Shown here in pieces: positions 11,236 through 22,975 of a stretch of 64,000 bases of DNA. Position numbers and translations under genes: made by a program. The notes beneath the pieces are model-generated. The model was not told where the DNA came from, searched no databases, and saw only the letters and a list, made by a program, of their open reading frames with translations. Source of the stretch: Lumbricus rubellus (taxonomy: Eukaryota > Annelida > Clitellata > Crassiclitellata > Lumbricidae); the NCBI GenBank assembly GCA_945859605.1, contig OX243825.1, forward strand, positions 22,024,824 through 22,088,823. Direction: 5' to 3'. How positions within the stretch are numbered: position 1 is the first letter of the stretch; every line of letters starts with the position of its first letter.

Positions 11236-11545
11236 GGAGATAAGAATCGTTATGATCTTCAGACGAGCAGCGAATATTTAACAGACTATTTTAGACTTCT
11301 TGAATATTTAACATACTTGACTCGACGTATCGTGATGGCTGAAAAGAGCTTTAAAAAAATCGATGTCTTACAACAGCTAATTTGTCTGTCATCAGTCGAC
11401 TGTCAATCTTTGCAGTTTAATCCAGTTTTGCTGCCTGTAATTATATCTGTCAGTTTAGTATAACACGTCTCCAGTATAATTACCGGTACAAGTAATGAAG
11501 AACTTTGAGATGACACACCACCGGATGTTGTTCAGTGAACGAAAC

Positions 11546-11552
<7 letters not shown>

Positions 11553-11636
<84 letters not shown>

Positions 11637-11850
11637 AGAGAGAGAAGAGAGAGAGAAGAGAGAGATAGAGACAGGCAGACAGGCAGACAGACAGAGACGG
11701 AGACAGAGACGGAGATGGGGACGGAGACAGAGACAGAGACAGAGACAGAGAGACAAAGACAGAGAGAGACAGACAAACAGACAGAGAGACAGATACAGAC
11801 AGAGTCACAGAGACAGACACAGAGACAGACAGGCAGAGATAAAATATAGT
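11553..11850. repeat. (GA)n grading into (GACA)n
   Basis: About 80 bp of pure GA followed by GAGACAGACAGG-type sequence. ORFs across it (Arg-Glu or Ser-Leu repeats) are artefacts. Confidence 0.95.
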
Positions 11851-12157
11851 TCGGCAAATGGCACACAGTTGAGACCTAAGATCAGATGATTGTATCCAAT
11901 GTAGAAAAGGTAAGCGGCGTCCACGCACTTATTTTCCCACACTTTATGCACTGCTGTTGTTGACTTCCCACGAAATTACGCCCTGCAAATATGAAAATCA
12001 ATGCCAGCCATCGAAAATGTGAGAGTTCGTTCTGCCATTACTGATGGAAGGGTTAGACGTCACCGCTCCCCGTCCTTCTCCCCTCGCCTCTCTCCTCACA
12101 GCATGCAATTGATAGATATGCGCGTTATGAATAGGCGAATTAATTCCAATTAATTGC

Positions 12158-12232
12158 AGTTTTGTTGTTCAGACTTGCGTGCGTCAACAGCCTCCCTCCC
12201 CTTCTGCCGAAGTCATTGTTTTCAAGCATCAG
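12158..12232 (+). repeat. 75-bp block shared with 17175-17250
   Basis: TTTTGTTGTTCAGAC, then CAGCCTCCCTCCCCTTCTGCC / CAGTCTCCTCCCCCTTCTTCC, GAAGTCA and AAGCAT occur in the same order at about 17175-17250, just ahead of the LINE remnant. Sequence on both sides differs. Either it is a short dispersed repeat or it is all that remains here of a LINE. Confidence 0.55.
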
Positions 12233-12386
12233 CAACAGCATTGACGGGTCGATGATAGGATGTGCATCGTCGATTCCAACCACCTGTTGTTCTGCGGCCA
12301 CAGATATCAATACGCCTCGCAGACAATGCAGCTGCGACCCATTCAAGTGCGTTTGCTTCGTCAACGAAAATTGCTGCATACAGAGG

Positions 12387-12540
12387 ACCAGTGGCGTAGC
12401 CAATGGGGGAGTCTAGGAGGTTAAAAAACCATTGGCCTAGGAAAACGTTTTTTAAAATGGCTATTTATCCACTTAAATAAGAAAAACAAAATTGTTTGTA
12501 GTAACAATTGTTTTCTTCCCTTTGTTACTTAATTCCCTAA
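12387..12540 (+). repeat. Dispersed DNA-transposon-like repeat, copy 1
   Basis: Begins CAGTGGCGTAGCCAATGGGG, a terminus typical of hAT-like elements. The stretch with AAAACAAAATTGTTTGTAGTA and GTTTTCTTCCCTTTGTTAC recurs inverted at about 22150-22310. No matching right end or target duplication was found. Confidence 0.5.
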
Positions 12541-12574
12541 TTATTAAATTTATTTACGGTAATACTGTTGGGTT

Positions 12575-12720
12575 GGTGTCAGGAAGGACATCCGGCCATA
12601 ATCCCCTCCCACCCCATCATAAATTTCTAAATTGCAGCACAAAGTCTGGTGGAAGAACACAATGTTGGACTGGGAGCGCTCCTGAGTAGAAACCTTGAAG
12701 GAGCGCTATATATCAAATTA
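12575..12720 (+). repeat. Composite of retroelement tails
   Basis: Contains GGTGTCAGGAAGGACATCCGG (a frequent invertebrate retroelement word) and then CTGGGAGCGCTCCTGAGTAG..CTTGAAGGAGCGCTATATA, the common hairpin tail of the LINE/SINE family. Confidence 0.5.
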
Positions 12721-13058
12721 TCAGTAAATAAACAATACCACAGGGAATAACAATTAATTATAATTATTATTAAAACAATTTGTAACGCGCATAGGTTCGC
12801 ACGGTAAAGCATCGTTATTATTTGCCAGAACGCACCGAATACACTTTTGTTATCAGCTAATTTTTCACGTCTTTCATTTCCACGCAGGATGTTTTGCTTC
12901 CACGTCGTTCTTGGCTTGGCTCTGGCGGCGTGATAATGCAGATGGTTGTAGAGGAAATGATTGTATTTAATCATTTACACACATGCCAATCAGCTGTATA
13001 TAAATTTACAGCTGAATATAGTTGCAGCTGTAATAAGGATAACTCCACCACTGGTGGT

Positions 13059-13105
13059 GCCAGTCCCAAGCCTCGATAAAGGAGGAGGGTGTTAAACAGC
13101 AACAA
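13059..13105 (+). repeat. Dispersed GGAGGAGGG repeat, copy 1
   Basis: GTGCCAGTCCCAAGCCTCGATAAAGGAGGAGGG with TGTTAAACAG. At least five more copies lie at 30763, 35664 (plus) and 32680, 37990, 44293 (minus). Confidence 0.6.
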
Positions 13106-13309
13106 GCGAGCTGTCATGATGATAATGATAGTAGGTTGGATAACAATTGAGTGGTTTAGGTCAACAGCTGTTGGCTTGGAATTATAAACATTGGGTTGTG
13201 AGTAAAAGTCACTTGTCCCATTAATGCTTAGTCACGGTACATCTTGAAATGACTGGTGCACGCGTTACACAGGTACCCCGTGGGCTTGAAGAAGGAAGGA
13301 AGGGGAAGG

Positions 13310-13590
13310 CAGTGACTACTATTATACTACAACTACTGCAGTACTATTTCTAGTACTACAGCCTCTTACTACGACTACTACTACTGCTGCTGTTGCTACT
13401 GCTACCAATGCTACCAATGCTGCTACTACTTCTACTATTACTTCTGCAACTACTAATAGGCCTACTACTACCGCTGCTACTAATATACTACTACTACCGC
13501 TGCTACTGCTACTGCTACTACTACTACTACTACTACTGCTATTACTACTACTACTACTTCTACTATACTACTATTTCTATTACTAGCAAT
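13310..13590. repeat. Imperfect (CTA/CTG)n trinucleotide region
   Basis: CTACTACTACTGCTGCTGTTGC-type sequence over about 280 bp; its ORF encodes Leu then Tyr runs and is not a gene. Confidence 0.85.
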
Positions 13591-13897
13591 CCAGAGGTGC
13601 TATAGCAAATGCGATGAATAAATAAATAAATAAAGATTCCCAAATAACCACTGTCTTCCTTCTCGTAATTAAATAAATTATTCAAATTTGCTAATTACTG
13701 AGAGCTTATAACGTGACCAGCTTGACCCGTAAAACGACCGCTTATCCCTAGCGACCGCGATTCACAATAACAGAACCCATAACGATTGCATCTACCATAT
13801 ATTTATACTGTATGCAGCATGTGTGATCTCCAATATATCTCATTAAACAACAGATTATTTCTGCGTAATTATGATAGGAGAGTGGACTTAATTTTAT

Positions 13898-14025
13898 GAA
13901 TGTACATGTATGCATACATAAACGTGTGTATGTATGCATACATAAATGTGTGTATGTATGCATACATAAATATGTGTATGTATGCATACATAAATGTGTG
14001 TATGTATGCTTAGGGTCAACGGTTT
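13898..14025. repeat. 24-bp minisatellite, about 5 copies
   Basis: Unit GTGTGTATGTATGCATACATAAA plus T/C/A; each unit contains the palindrome TATGCATA. Confidence 0.8.
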
Positions 14026-14162
14026 ATAAGTCATAATTATTATGTCCAACATTATCATTAAAAATGTACGATGGTCCACTGGTCCAGTTGTTATAGCTGG
14101 AGACATGCATATGGAAATTAACTCCGGTGTCACGATAATTAAGTCTCCAGCGATATGAAGTC

Positions 14163-14283
14163 CGTAATTGTAATCCTAATCGTAATCTTAAAAACTTCCA
14201 AAGCGCTACTCGAAACCCAAGCGTGGGCACCAGCTTATGCACGAGCGCTGGGTTTATAATCATCATCATCATCATCGTCGTCG

Positions 14284-14318
<35 letters not shown>

Positions 14319-14345
14319 GTCGTCGTCGTCGTCATTATTATTATC
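14163..14345 (-). repeat. GATTAC-tailed dispersed repeat plus (CAT)n
   Basis: Minus strand: CAGCGCTCGTGCATAAGCTGGTGCCC, ..TCGAGTAGCGCTTTGGAAG.., ending in imperfect GATTACGATTAGGATTAC. Same family as 18328, 24581 and 35183. An ATC microsatellite follows at about 14258-14345. Confidence 0.65.
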
Positions 14346-14404
14346 AATGTAATTTGCAACTAGTCATATAATAGTCAGTGTAATTTGTAACTAGTCATGT
14401 AATA

Positions 14405-15480
14405 GTCAGTGTAACTTGTCAGGGCCATGTCGGGTTTTGGATATCAACCTTGATCCTGGCAGCGCCCGTCATAAATTATAAGCTTACCAAATAATGGCCC
14501 ATCTTTACAACACTCTGGGCGTATATATACTTACTTAATCTTTGGGTTTCTGCCGTATACACTATACAGTACGTGGCTAGCTAGCTAGCCTCACTTGATT
14601 TCCCACGGGGGCCATTTTAGGGCCACTTCACCGTGTTCTCTACATCGCTTATTTATGCCAGGTCTTTACTTTGAGTGCTCTGTGGCTTCTCGGTTTGCAA
14701 ATGACACCCAAGCGCACATCTGTGGTCTTCTGTGGGGTAAATGCCGCTCGCATCGGAGGTTTCCTACTCGCTGATGTCTAACTATCTTAATCGTAAACAC
14801 GAGAAATATTATAGCAGCTGAGTTGCTGGTTGGAAAATGTAGTATATCTGTAAAATTGATCTGCCAACCTTCCAGTGTTGCCTTCTTTTATTTCGCTTAC
14901 TACATTTGTCATTGTAGTAAAATTGGATACAATAATATTATAGCGTTATACCCGAACTATAGGCCTACCTGTATAAATTTTTGATAGCGTATAAAAGCAT
15001 TTCCAGAATAGGACACGTGATTTGTTCATTATGATTTGGATGAATGGTTTGCTGGTTGTGTTCGTGAATTAAAGGCGGTCAGGAGATACCACGAGTTTCA
15101 GTGACGACTATAACTGGATCTAAGGCAAACTGAAATGGCTTAAAAACTATAATAGACCTAAGACTAGTCAGCTGCATAGGCTTTTGTCGGTTTAATTCTT
15201 CGTGTTTTATGTGTTTGTGCACGTGTTCCTTTTGGAGCCCGTGTTTATTTGTGTGTTTATTTGGTGTGGTTATTTGAATGTGTAGGCCCATGTGTGCTTA
15301 GGCGTGTGCATAAAGCTTAATAAAAATGTAAATATGTGTAATAAATGCTTGTTTATGTGAGTGTTTCCTTTTATGGAAGTTTTAATGTGCGTGCGTGGGT
15401 TGTGTTTGTGCTTCGTTTGTTGCGTGTTTTATTTCGACGACTGCATGTGTACAGTGTACAAACTGTACATGCACGCATGA
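14405..15480. other. No gene seen
   Basis: Two ~40-bp direct copies of TAGTCAGTGTAA(C/T)TTGTAACTAGTCATG occur near 14350-14425. The remainder is featureless AT-rich sequence, T/G-rich towards its right end. Confidence 0.45.
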
Positions 15481-15499
15481 GGATGTGGGTATAGGTGGA

Positions 15500-15852
15500 T
15501 TTGTGTGGGTTGGTTTACTTGTGTGTGTGTGTGTGTGGGGCGAGGGTGACAGAGTGTGAGTGTGTGTAGGTGTGTGTGTGTAGGTGTGAATATGCGTGTG
15601 TAGGTGTGTGTAGGTGTGCCTTCAGGTGTGTGTGTGTGTTTTGTGTGTGTATGTGTGTTTTGTGTGCGTAGGTGTTTGGGTAGGTTTGTGGGTGTGTCTG
15701 CAGGTGTGTGTTTTTGTGTGTGTGCTTGCGTGCGTGTGCGTGTGTGTGTGTGTGTTTGTGTTTGTGTATGTGTGTAGGCGTGTGTGGGTGTGTCTGCAGG
15801 TATTCGTGTGTGTGTGTGTGTGTGTGTGCGTGCGTGTGTGTATGTGTGTGTC

Positions 15853-15883
<31 letters not shown>

Positions 15884-15895
15884 GTGTCTGTGATG
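15500..15895. repeat. (GT)n-rich microsatellite region
   Basis: Imperfect GTGTGTGT tracts with GCGT and AGGT interruptions for about 400 bp. It yields Val-Cys or His-Thr ORFs on either strand, none of them genes. Confidence 0.9.
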
Positions 15896-15957
15896 CCCTG
15901 TTGGCTCTCCTGCTGCTATCGCGGTCGCCATCTTGTTTTCTGGCATCGTTGGATTCT

Positions 15958-15958
15958 A

Positions 15959-15989
<31 letters not shown>
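15958..15989. repeat. (CTG)10 microsatellite
   Basis: Pure CTG trinucleotide run, just right of the GT tract. Confidence 0.9.
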
Positions 15990-16227
15990 AAACCAAATGA
16001 ACAAACGATACGAACAGACGCATTAATCCAAACGTCAGGACGTCAAAAAAATTCCATCTCGCTCCACCTTACTTTGTACTTACTCATTTCCTTATTTTTC
16101 ATTCTCTTCCTCCTTCCTCTTTCTCTTTGTTCTCCTCATCTTTCCGTGCTCTTTTCTTTGTCTGTCCGCTTGTTTTCTCGCTTGATTTTTCATTTTTTCC
16201 CTTTCTCGACACTAAGCTGAAGGTGCG

Positions 16228-16292
16228 TCAGTGTGTGTGTGTGTGTGTGTGCGTGTGTGTGTGGGTGTGTGTGGGGGTGTGGGGGTGTGTTC
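16228..16292. repeat. (GT)n microsatellite
   Basis: GT repeat with GGGTGTG interruptions. Confidence 0.9.
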
Positions 16293-16589
16293 TTCGTGTG
16301 TCTTTTCTTTTAGGGTTCTTCAACGTGGGATGAGAGGGTTTAAACCTCTCGTTTCAGCTTCCCATGCATCCAGCTAATTTGCACAAAAATTGCTTATAAT
16401 TATATGACTTAATTAGACCTCCATGCCGCTCATTTGTTTAATCAGTTAAGGCTACTATTCGCTATTTCTCAGTTTTCATTCATACCCTACTCTCAGTGCC
16501 TGCACTTTGCAGTTGTTTGCTATAGCAACAATGTCGACGATTTCAATAAGTGTTTGTCATTCTTCTTCTTTTCTTTCAGGTTAGTATTA

Positions 16590-16750
16590 ATCCCTCTCTG
16601 TCTCTCTGTCTGTCTTTGTCTTTCTGTCTCTCTCTGTCTCTATATCTCTGTTTGTCTTTCTGCCTCTCTCTGCCTCTGTCTTTCTGTTTGTCTTTCTGCC
16701 TCTCTCTGCCTCTGTCTCTCTGTTTGTCTTTCTCTTTCTCTGTGTGTTCT
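16590..16750. repeat. Pyrimidine-rich (TCTCTG)n tract
   Basis: Imperfect repeats such as CTGTCTTTCTGCCTCTCTCTG; the ORFs here are low complexity. Confidence 0.8.
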
Positions 16751-17194
16751 CTCTTTTTGGAGTAACTGGTATGACGACACTTTTGATGAATGGGCGTAGC
16801 TTCTGTTTTCCCACTGTTACAGTGCCTCAACTTCTTTCTTCTTGTCATCACCATTACTCATCGTCCCTCCTATAGCACCACAGACGCCTGTCTCCACGGA
16901 TTTTTCACTTAGGACAGCTGCAATTGTTAAACGAATGCTTACGAGTAGACCAACACGCGAAACATGCTATTCTACTTTGCCGATCGCTTCGTCACAAACC
17001 CCATCCTGCGCAGATGAATGGCGCTGTCAAGCTGCTTACTCCGTGGATCATAAAGTACACAAATCATTGTTGTTGCTAGGCTGTTTACTATATAGCCTAC
17101 TCCATGGTTCAAAAAGTGCAGTCCATGGCAAACCCCAGCTATGCAATTTCAAAAGATCGCGTCAGGGTCATTTTGAGTAATTGATTTTGTTGTT

Positions 17195-18140
17195 CAGACG
17201 CGTGTAAGTCAGCAGTCTCCTCCCCCTTCTTCCGAAGTCACTGTCCTGAAGCATATTGCGCATATTGAATCGCTTACTAATCATCTCCACTCATGGATGT
17301 CTTCTAATCGCCTTTCGCTTAATACTTCAAAGACTCAATTCATCTGGCTAGGTACTCCCCAGCAGCTCCAGAAGCTTGATTTCATTCTGCTCTCTGAAAA
17401 ATTCCCGCTGTTTTCCTTCTCTTCAAGTGTGCGGGATCTGGGTGTTGTACTTGATAGCTCACTTACCTTTACTGAGCATATTTCCAATGTGACACGCTCG
17501 TCATATTTTCATTTAAGACGTCTCAGAGTCATCCGTCGCTCTGTCTCCTCCTCCATCTTCACTACCTTAATTCATGCTTTTATATGCTCACGAATTGACT
17601 ATTGCAATGCTCTCCTCATTGGTCTTCCTAAAGTTCGTCTTTCACCTATTCAGTCTGTTCTCAACTCAGCTGCTAGATTGATTGCCCGCCTTCCCAAGTA
17701 CTCTCACATCTCTACCTTTATGTTTCATGAACTTCACTGGCTTCCTCTCCGTGCTCGCACACAATTCAAGATCCTCACTCTGATCTTAAAGGCTCAACGG
17801 GGTCTTGCCCCAAAATATCTGACTAATGTTTTACTTCGTCCTCACTCGGCTTCCTCCCATCGTCCACTTCGTTCATCCAACAGATTTGACCTCTTGGTTC
17901 CTCGGTCTAGAACTACTATGGCTCAGTCTCGATCATTTGTCTCAATTGGTCCTTCTCTTTGGAATGCTCTTTCTCCTTCTGTTCGCTCTACACTTCTTTC
18001 TGGTAGTCTCTCTTCTGCTTTGTCTCTTCTCAAAACCTGTTTCTTCTCGCGGGGCCTTGCGCACTGGGAGCGCCTCTGAACGGTTCACCCTACTAGAGGC
18101 GCTTTATAAATGTTTAAATACAATACAATACAATACAATG
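17195..18140 (+). mobile_element. L2/CR1-type LINE, 5'-truncated 3' end
   Basis: Reading starts before the ATG at 17297 (HIAHIESLTNHLHSWM upstream) and runs to a stop at 18079. Family landmarks of the reverse transcriptase thumb and C-terminal region follow in order: NRLSLNTSKTQFIWLG, VRDLGVVLDSSLTFTEHI, RIDYCNALLIGLP, NSAARLIARLPKYSHI, LHWLPLRARTQFKILTL, GPSLWNALSPSVRS. The catalytic FADD region is missing. The 3' end has AGCGCCTCTGAACGG..CTAGAGGCGCTTTATAAATG and a short (ATACA)n tail. The 260-codon 3' ORF is intact, suggesting a fairly young, dead-on-arrival insertion. A 3'-only relative lies at 44050-44232. Confidence 0.88.
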
Positions 18141-18327
18141 AAGAAACTAAGTGTAAAGAAGATATGTTGTTTTGGGAATTTAATAAGGCAGATGAAGAGC
18201 AAAATAGGCAGGTCAAATGACATGTTGCAACCACTGAAAAGGTGTACAGATCACTGCGACTATTTGCTATGTGCAAGGTTCTAATGGTGAACAATGAACA
18301 TAGATCAAATGTAGGACTCTGGGCTGT

Positions 18328-18410
18328 CGGCGCTCGTAAATAAGCTGGTACCCTGCGCTGGACTTTCAAGTGGTGCTTTAGAAATTTGAAGATTACGATT
18401 ACGATTACGG
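18328..18410 (+). repeat. GATTAC-tailed dispersed repeat
   Basis: CGGCGCTCGTAAATAAGCTGG, ACCCTGCGCTGGACTTTCAAG, TAGAAATTTGAA, then three copies of GATTAC. It is the clearest copy of this family and looks like the 3' end of a retroelement with a hexamer tail. Confidence 0.65.
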
Positions 18411-18687
18411 GTGTGGCAAAAGAGTTCATTGGATCAAGAGTGATGCCAAAAACGTAGATGAAATCTTTGAATAATTTCTTTCCTAATGTTGCTCATCTGG
18501 CGCAGTCTTAATTGGTCTGCTCTTGTGCTGTTGTTTCTGTCGCAATCTTGGTGTGCTCTTGTTTCTTTTTTTCTTGAATCTTGTAGTCCACTGTGTAAAA
18601 TTCTGCCGACTTGCATTCTCTTTAGTCTCCATTATGTCAGAACCTCAGAATTCTTCGTCGAATTCGTCTAGCATAGTTGCTTGGATA

Positions 18688-19230
18688 CAGGGGCGGATCC
18701 AGGGGGGGGCAATCCGGCCATGCCCCCTCCTATTGAAAACTGCCATGGGACGTGGCCCCCCCATTTGGTCCGAAATTAGCAATACGAATATGGGTACAAT
18801 GGATATTGGCCCCCCCTATTCTGAAAATTGTATGGGACGTGGCCCCCCGCTCGGTTTTGAAGTTGAGGAGTAAAAAAAAGGTCATCAATTTTTTTGGGGC
18901 GGATGAAACGGTATGTTTTTCCCGAAAATTTTGGCAGATGACTAAAAAAAAGGTCATCAACTTTTTCGGCGGATGAAATAGTATTTTTTCCGAAAATTTT
19001 GGCAGATGAGTTAAAAAAAGGTCATCAACTTTTTTGGCGGACGAAATGGTATGTTTTTCCCGAAAATTTTGGGAGATGACTAAAAAAAAGGTCATCAACT
19101 TTTTTGGCGGATTAAATGGTATGTTTCTCCAGAAATTTTGGCAGATGACTAAAAAAAATTTCTTAGAAATTTTCTTGGTTTTTCCCAAGATTTTGGCCCC
19201 CCACTAAAAACAGTTCTGGATCCGCCACTG
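18688..19230. mobile_element. Non-autonomous hAT-like transposon
   Basis: Termini CAGGGGCGGATCCAG and CTGGATCCGCCACTG are inverted repeats and are flanked by a perfect 8-bp duplication CTTGGATA (18680-18687, 19231-19238), the hAT signature. Inside, from about 18871 to 19160, a 65-70-bp unit (AAAAGGTCATCAAC..TTTTTTGGCGGA..GAAA..GTATGTTTTTCCCGAAAATTTTGG) is repeated four to five times. No transposase is encoded. Confidence 0.88.
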
Positions 19231-19239
19231 CTTGGATAC

Positions 19240-20140
19240 CTAATGATTGTCCAATTAAATGTCATCGTTTCTTACTTTCCGCACTCTTGCAATAAAATCA
19301 GTCTTCCGTAGGCAACTCATTTCTGCGTTAGGGATCTTTTCTTATGTTGTCTTCACATTGTCCAGCATTCTGATCCGAGTAGAAAAATTAGTTGCATCAT
19401 TGTCCGGTATATTTCACTAGTTTCCTCTAGACATTCTTCTTCAGGTTCTCTGGCCCTAGGCAGGTTCGAATGCAAAATGCTGCCACTACATCCTCCGTTT
19501 ATTTTACATTAACTTGGGATGTACATAGGCCTATACTATATTAGGCTATAATTATGATATCTAAAGGTGGTCTCCCGTTGCCTTCCCCTCGGTGTTTTCA
19601 ATGAGACACTACCTCAAAGCGTAGACTTATATCGCCAAAAATCTGTCTGAGCTGCGCTGTGTCGAATATCTTATAGGCACTGTATACATGCAGCATACTG
19701 CCTGTTGTTCAGCTTTCAATCTTCGCTGTTGTTTTTTTTTATCAAGTCTATTGTGTGCAATTTTATAGGCACGCACTCTCTTTACGATGGCATTAGACAT
19801 GCATCAGGACCATGCATCAGGACTCTGGTTATACGGTGACATAAAAGAATTCAGTCTGAGATGTTGTATTGTATGCAGGTGTTCCAGTTTATGTGTCTAC
19901 AAGCAGACGACCGAATCCAATACACAGCAAAAACGCAGCTGCATTTGGAATTGCTCTTCTTCGGAAGTTCATAATAGCCTATGTTCAGATCAGGGTGAGA
20001 ATTGCCAGTGGTTGGGGTTTTCAACCCCCCCCCCACATTTTTTCTTAGAGCCCCCAGAGTAAAGTCTGTTTTTTACACCCAAATTTCAAGAGGACAATGG
20101 TCCAACCCCCTAGTTATTTTCCACAATTTTCACACTGGTT
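19240..20140. other. No gene seen
   Basis: No exon, RNA gene or complete repeat recognised. Poly-C and poly-T runs near 20028-20043 look like a transposon or retroelement junction that I could not resolve. Confidence 0.4.
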
Positions 20141-20149
20141 CAGATACGA

Positions 20150-20370
20150 CCCGTGGGCTCGATAGCTTACCATGGAGCCAGAGTGTTCCAGGTTAGATTA
20201 CACCCTCAAGCTACTAAGTGGGGTCTTTGAGCAAGTCCTTCGCTCGCAATCAGTGCTGGTGCGCCGCTTCGGCTTGAAACTCCGATGCAGTGTCCGCGCT
20301 GTAGTCGGGAGCGCCTATGAGTATAACCATAGAGCTTGAAGGGGCTATTTGGCAATTATCATCATCATCA

Positions 20371-20409
<39 letters not shown>

Positions 20410-20412
20410 ATG
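20150..20412 (+). repeat. Degenerate tRNA-derived SINE with (AAAT)n tail
   Basis: The body (TTTGAGCAAGTCCTTCGCTCGCA, CGGCTTGAAACTCCGATGCAG, GTCGGGAGCGCCTATGAGTA) is clear. The tRNA-like head is strongly eroded and the usual tail is replaced by ATC then AAAT repeats to 20412. Confidence 0.75.
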
Positions 20413-20419
20413 ATGGCCC

Positions 20420-21780
20420 AGATCAGAGTCTCTGTATGGACTTTCTCAAGGTCCTCAACACAATGAATGACACAGTGAAGACTTGAAACAGCGCAAGCAT
20501 TGTCCGAGTTGCATGCCGAGCTCCTCTCTAACCACTCGGCTACCGTGACCCACCGATGAAGCCCTGTCCATACCATTGATACCAAGAAGCAATCGCTCGG
20601 TCGTTACCATCTGCTCACAAAAACAGATTCATTATATGGCTTTGCAGGAAGAGCAGCAGCTAACGTCAGATTGCTGATGAGTTGAGACAAGAGCCAGAAA
20701 CACAGATCTAATTGATCTCTTCGAATCCATCTTTGTCTGTTGCTGAATCTTTCCTTTGTTTTGATGAACAGCCAACGGCGGCAGTATCCATGGCAACGCC
20801 AGCTATGCAACAAATGGCACAGCAGAAGCAAGATAAATGATCTACAGTACAATGACATTTTCTTTTTGCAATGTTTACTACTGCCAAAATAATGCTGTCC
20901 AAAACACGGTCAGTCCAAGGTCATTGGGTCCATTTGACCATTTGTACTGACCTGTTGACCACTGCATCAATTACTTGAAGATTTCTGACTTTGTTCTGAC
21001 TACTGTTAATTTGTTGAAATTTTAAATGAAAGCCACTGCATAAAGTCCGTATTTGTGCGAGGTAAGTTTGTTCATCTTGGCACTTTCCTGTGTATCTGTT
21101 CGAGTTAGGAGGTCACTGTATGTATGATATACCCTACGCATAATTATGTTGACTTATGCGCACATTCAATAAGCTTAGGCCTAAATAATGTGTACATTCA
21201 AAATTCCTACTATACCCGTGCTGTATCCCGACCATTCAGTGGCTTTTGTGCCTCAAACTTCGTCAAATGCCCTATAATCATTGAATGTGTAACTGTGCCT
21301 TTTAGGTAAGGTGTTTGCTGTTTCTTCTTTAAGGCTGTTTTGACTCATTATAAATTTTGTCAGGACCACTCTACAGCAACCTAATGGCCATCATGATCAT
21401 GGTATAACCGCCCAGGGGACCCAGCTAGCGGGGTTGCAAGACCCCATCCGGGTCCACTATGCAACCAAATGGAAACTATTAAGCCTAGAAACATTACTAA
21501 TGCACTGCTTTATTATGTTTGTAAACTTCGTTTCTTTGACGCTTGATTTGATTTGTTGTTCTTGGTTGTCAAATAAATGATCTTATTTAATCTGATTTGC
21601 ACATAGGTCTATTTATATGGATATGTATTTTGGCATTTATGTTGATTTTGTGATTTATGGCGTCGATGCTGTCTGTCAATAGACGACTACAGTGCTGTCT
21701 TTTCTTCTTTCAATTGCTTCATGCTGACATCTGTCGAATGAAAACTAAACACAAACCTACTCACTAGCGCCATCTATCGC
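20420..21780. other. No gene seen
   Basis: Unremarkable AT-rich sequence. I recognise no conserved exon or RNA gene. Confidence 0.4.
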
Positions 21781-21789
21781 CAAAGCATC

Positions 21790-22035
21790 GCTTACTAACT
21801 CAAATCCACTAGCAATCCAATGAGAAATTTATTTGATCCGATGATCAACAAATCAACCTATAAATCAATCAATAATCAATCGATTAATTAACAAATCAAC
21901 CAATCAATCGATAGATACATCGATAAATTAATCAATAAATCAGTCATTAAAAATCAATAACATAATCAATTATATTGAACAATCAATCAGTAAATCAATC
22001 AATAGAAAATCAAACAATAAATCAATCGTGTGTCT
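21790..22035. repeat. AATC-rich low-complexity DNA
   Basis: Scattered AATCAATC / AATCGAT words over about 240 bp without a fixed register. Confidence 0.7.
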
Positions 22036-22064
22036 TTTTCTCGAACAGGTGCTCTGATGCAGCA

Positions 22065-22320
22065 GTGCTAAAAGTGTAAAAAAAAGAAGTGCCTCGACGC
22101 CCCTTACCTTTCCAAAAAAGTGCCATGACGCCCCTTTCATGTGTGCTGGGGAATAAAGTAACAACGGGAAGAAAACAATTTCTACTACAAACAATTGTTT
22201 TGTTATTCTAATTTAAGTGAATAAATAACCTTTAATAAAAACTTTATTCCTAAGCCAATAGGTGAGGTTTAACCCCCGAAACCCCCCCCCCCCCCACCTC
22301 CCTTGTCTACGCATTGAGCC
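22065..22320 (-). repeat. Dispersed DNA-transposon-like repeat, copy 2
   Basis: About 22150-22270 is the reverse complement of 12421-12540 (GGAAGAAAACAATT..TACTACAAACAATT..TTATTTAAGTG). The left part (AAGTGCCTCGACGCCCC, AAGTGCCATGACGCCCC) resembles 51375-51470 (AAGTGCCTGGACACTCC, AAGTGCCTGGACGTC). A 14-bp poly-C lies near 22283. Confidence 0.55.
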
Positions 22321-22771
22321 CGAGATTCAAAGCGTTGAGACAAACCACCAATGCCAATGGTATGCGATCCAGCATCCTCAGTTCCTCACCCAATTATTGC
22401 GCTGCCATCCGATCAAGCATCGTAAACGTGTGTTTCCCATGTTCTGCTTGACTTCAGATGCGCACAACTGTGACATGCCAAATGGAACAGCGAGCCGAGC
22501 GCTTAATCTAAGTATAATCATATGATACTCGTTTCGTAATTCAAACGGACAAGTATGCAGTAAGATTATATGAAATAGTAGCGACAGCTGGCGACAATTT
22601 TAACAGGAGACAAATTTGACTGTTAATAAACCATAAAACTTTGGACACTAAGTCTTCTTTTCGTCAGTTTTTAATTAAGCAGAACCGCTGAAAGATACAT
22701 GTACATATTCAGCAAGGCAGACACGTTCATCGTTTCAGAGTGGGAGTGTTTATAGTTCATTCATTCATACA

Positions 22772-22936
22772 TTCTGAGAATTTATATAGCGCCTCTTCAA
22801 GATACAAGTAACTACTCAGAGGCGCTCTTTGCGCTGGCCGAATGTTAAATGTAATTTCGACAAAACAAAAATAGTAGGCTACATCAATTTGCAAAAATAA
22901 TACACAATAAGCTAAAAGAAGAGTCACCGTTGGCTG

Positions 22937-22972
<36 letters not shown>
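22772..22972 (-). repeat. LINE tail fragment and (CA)n
   Basis: Minus-strand copy of the hairpin tail at about 22778-22838 (ATATAGCGCCTCTTCAAG..ACTCAGAGGCGCTC), then an 18-unit CA repeat at about 22937-22972. Confidence 0.75.

Positions 22973-22975
<3 letters not shown>

Noticed and set aside
11455..11928. 157-codon Ser/Leu ORF
   Set aside because: Complement of the GA/GACA tract.
15429..16004. 191-codon His-Thr ORF
   Set aside because: Complement of the GT microsatellite.
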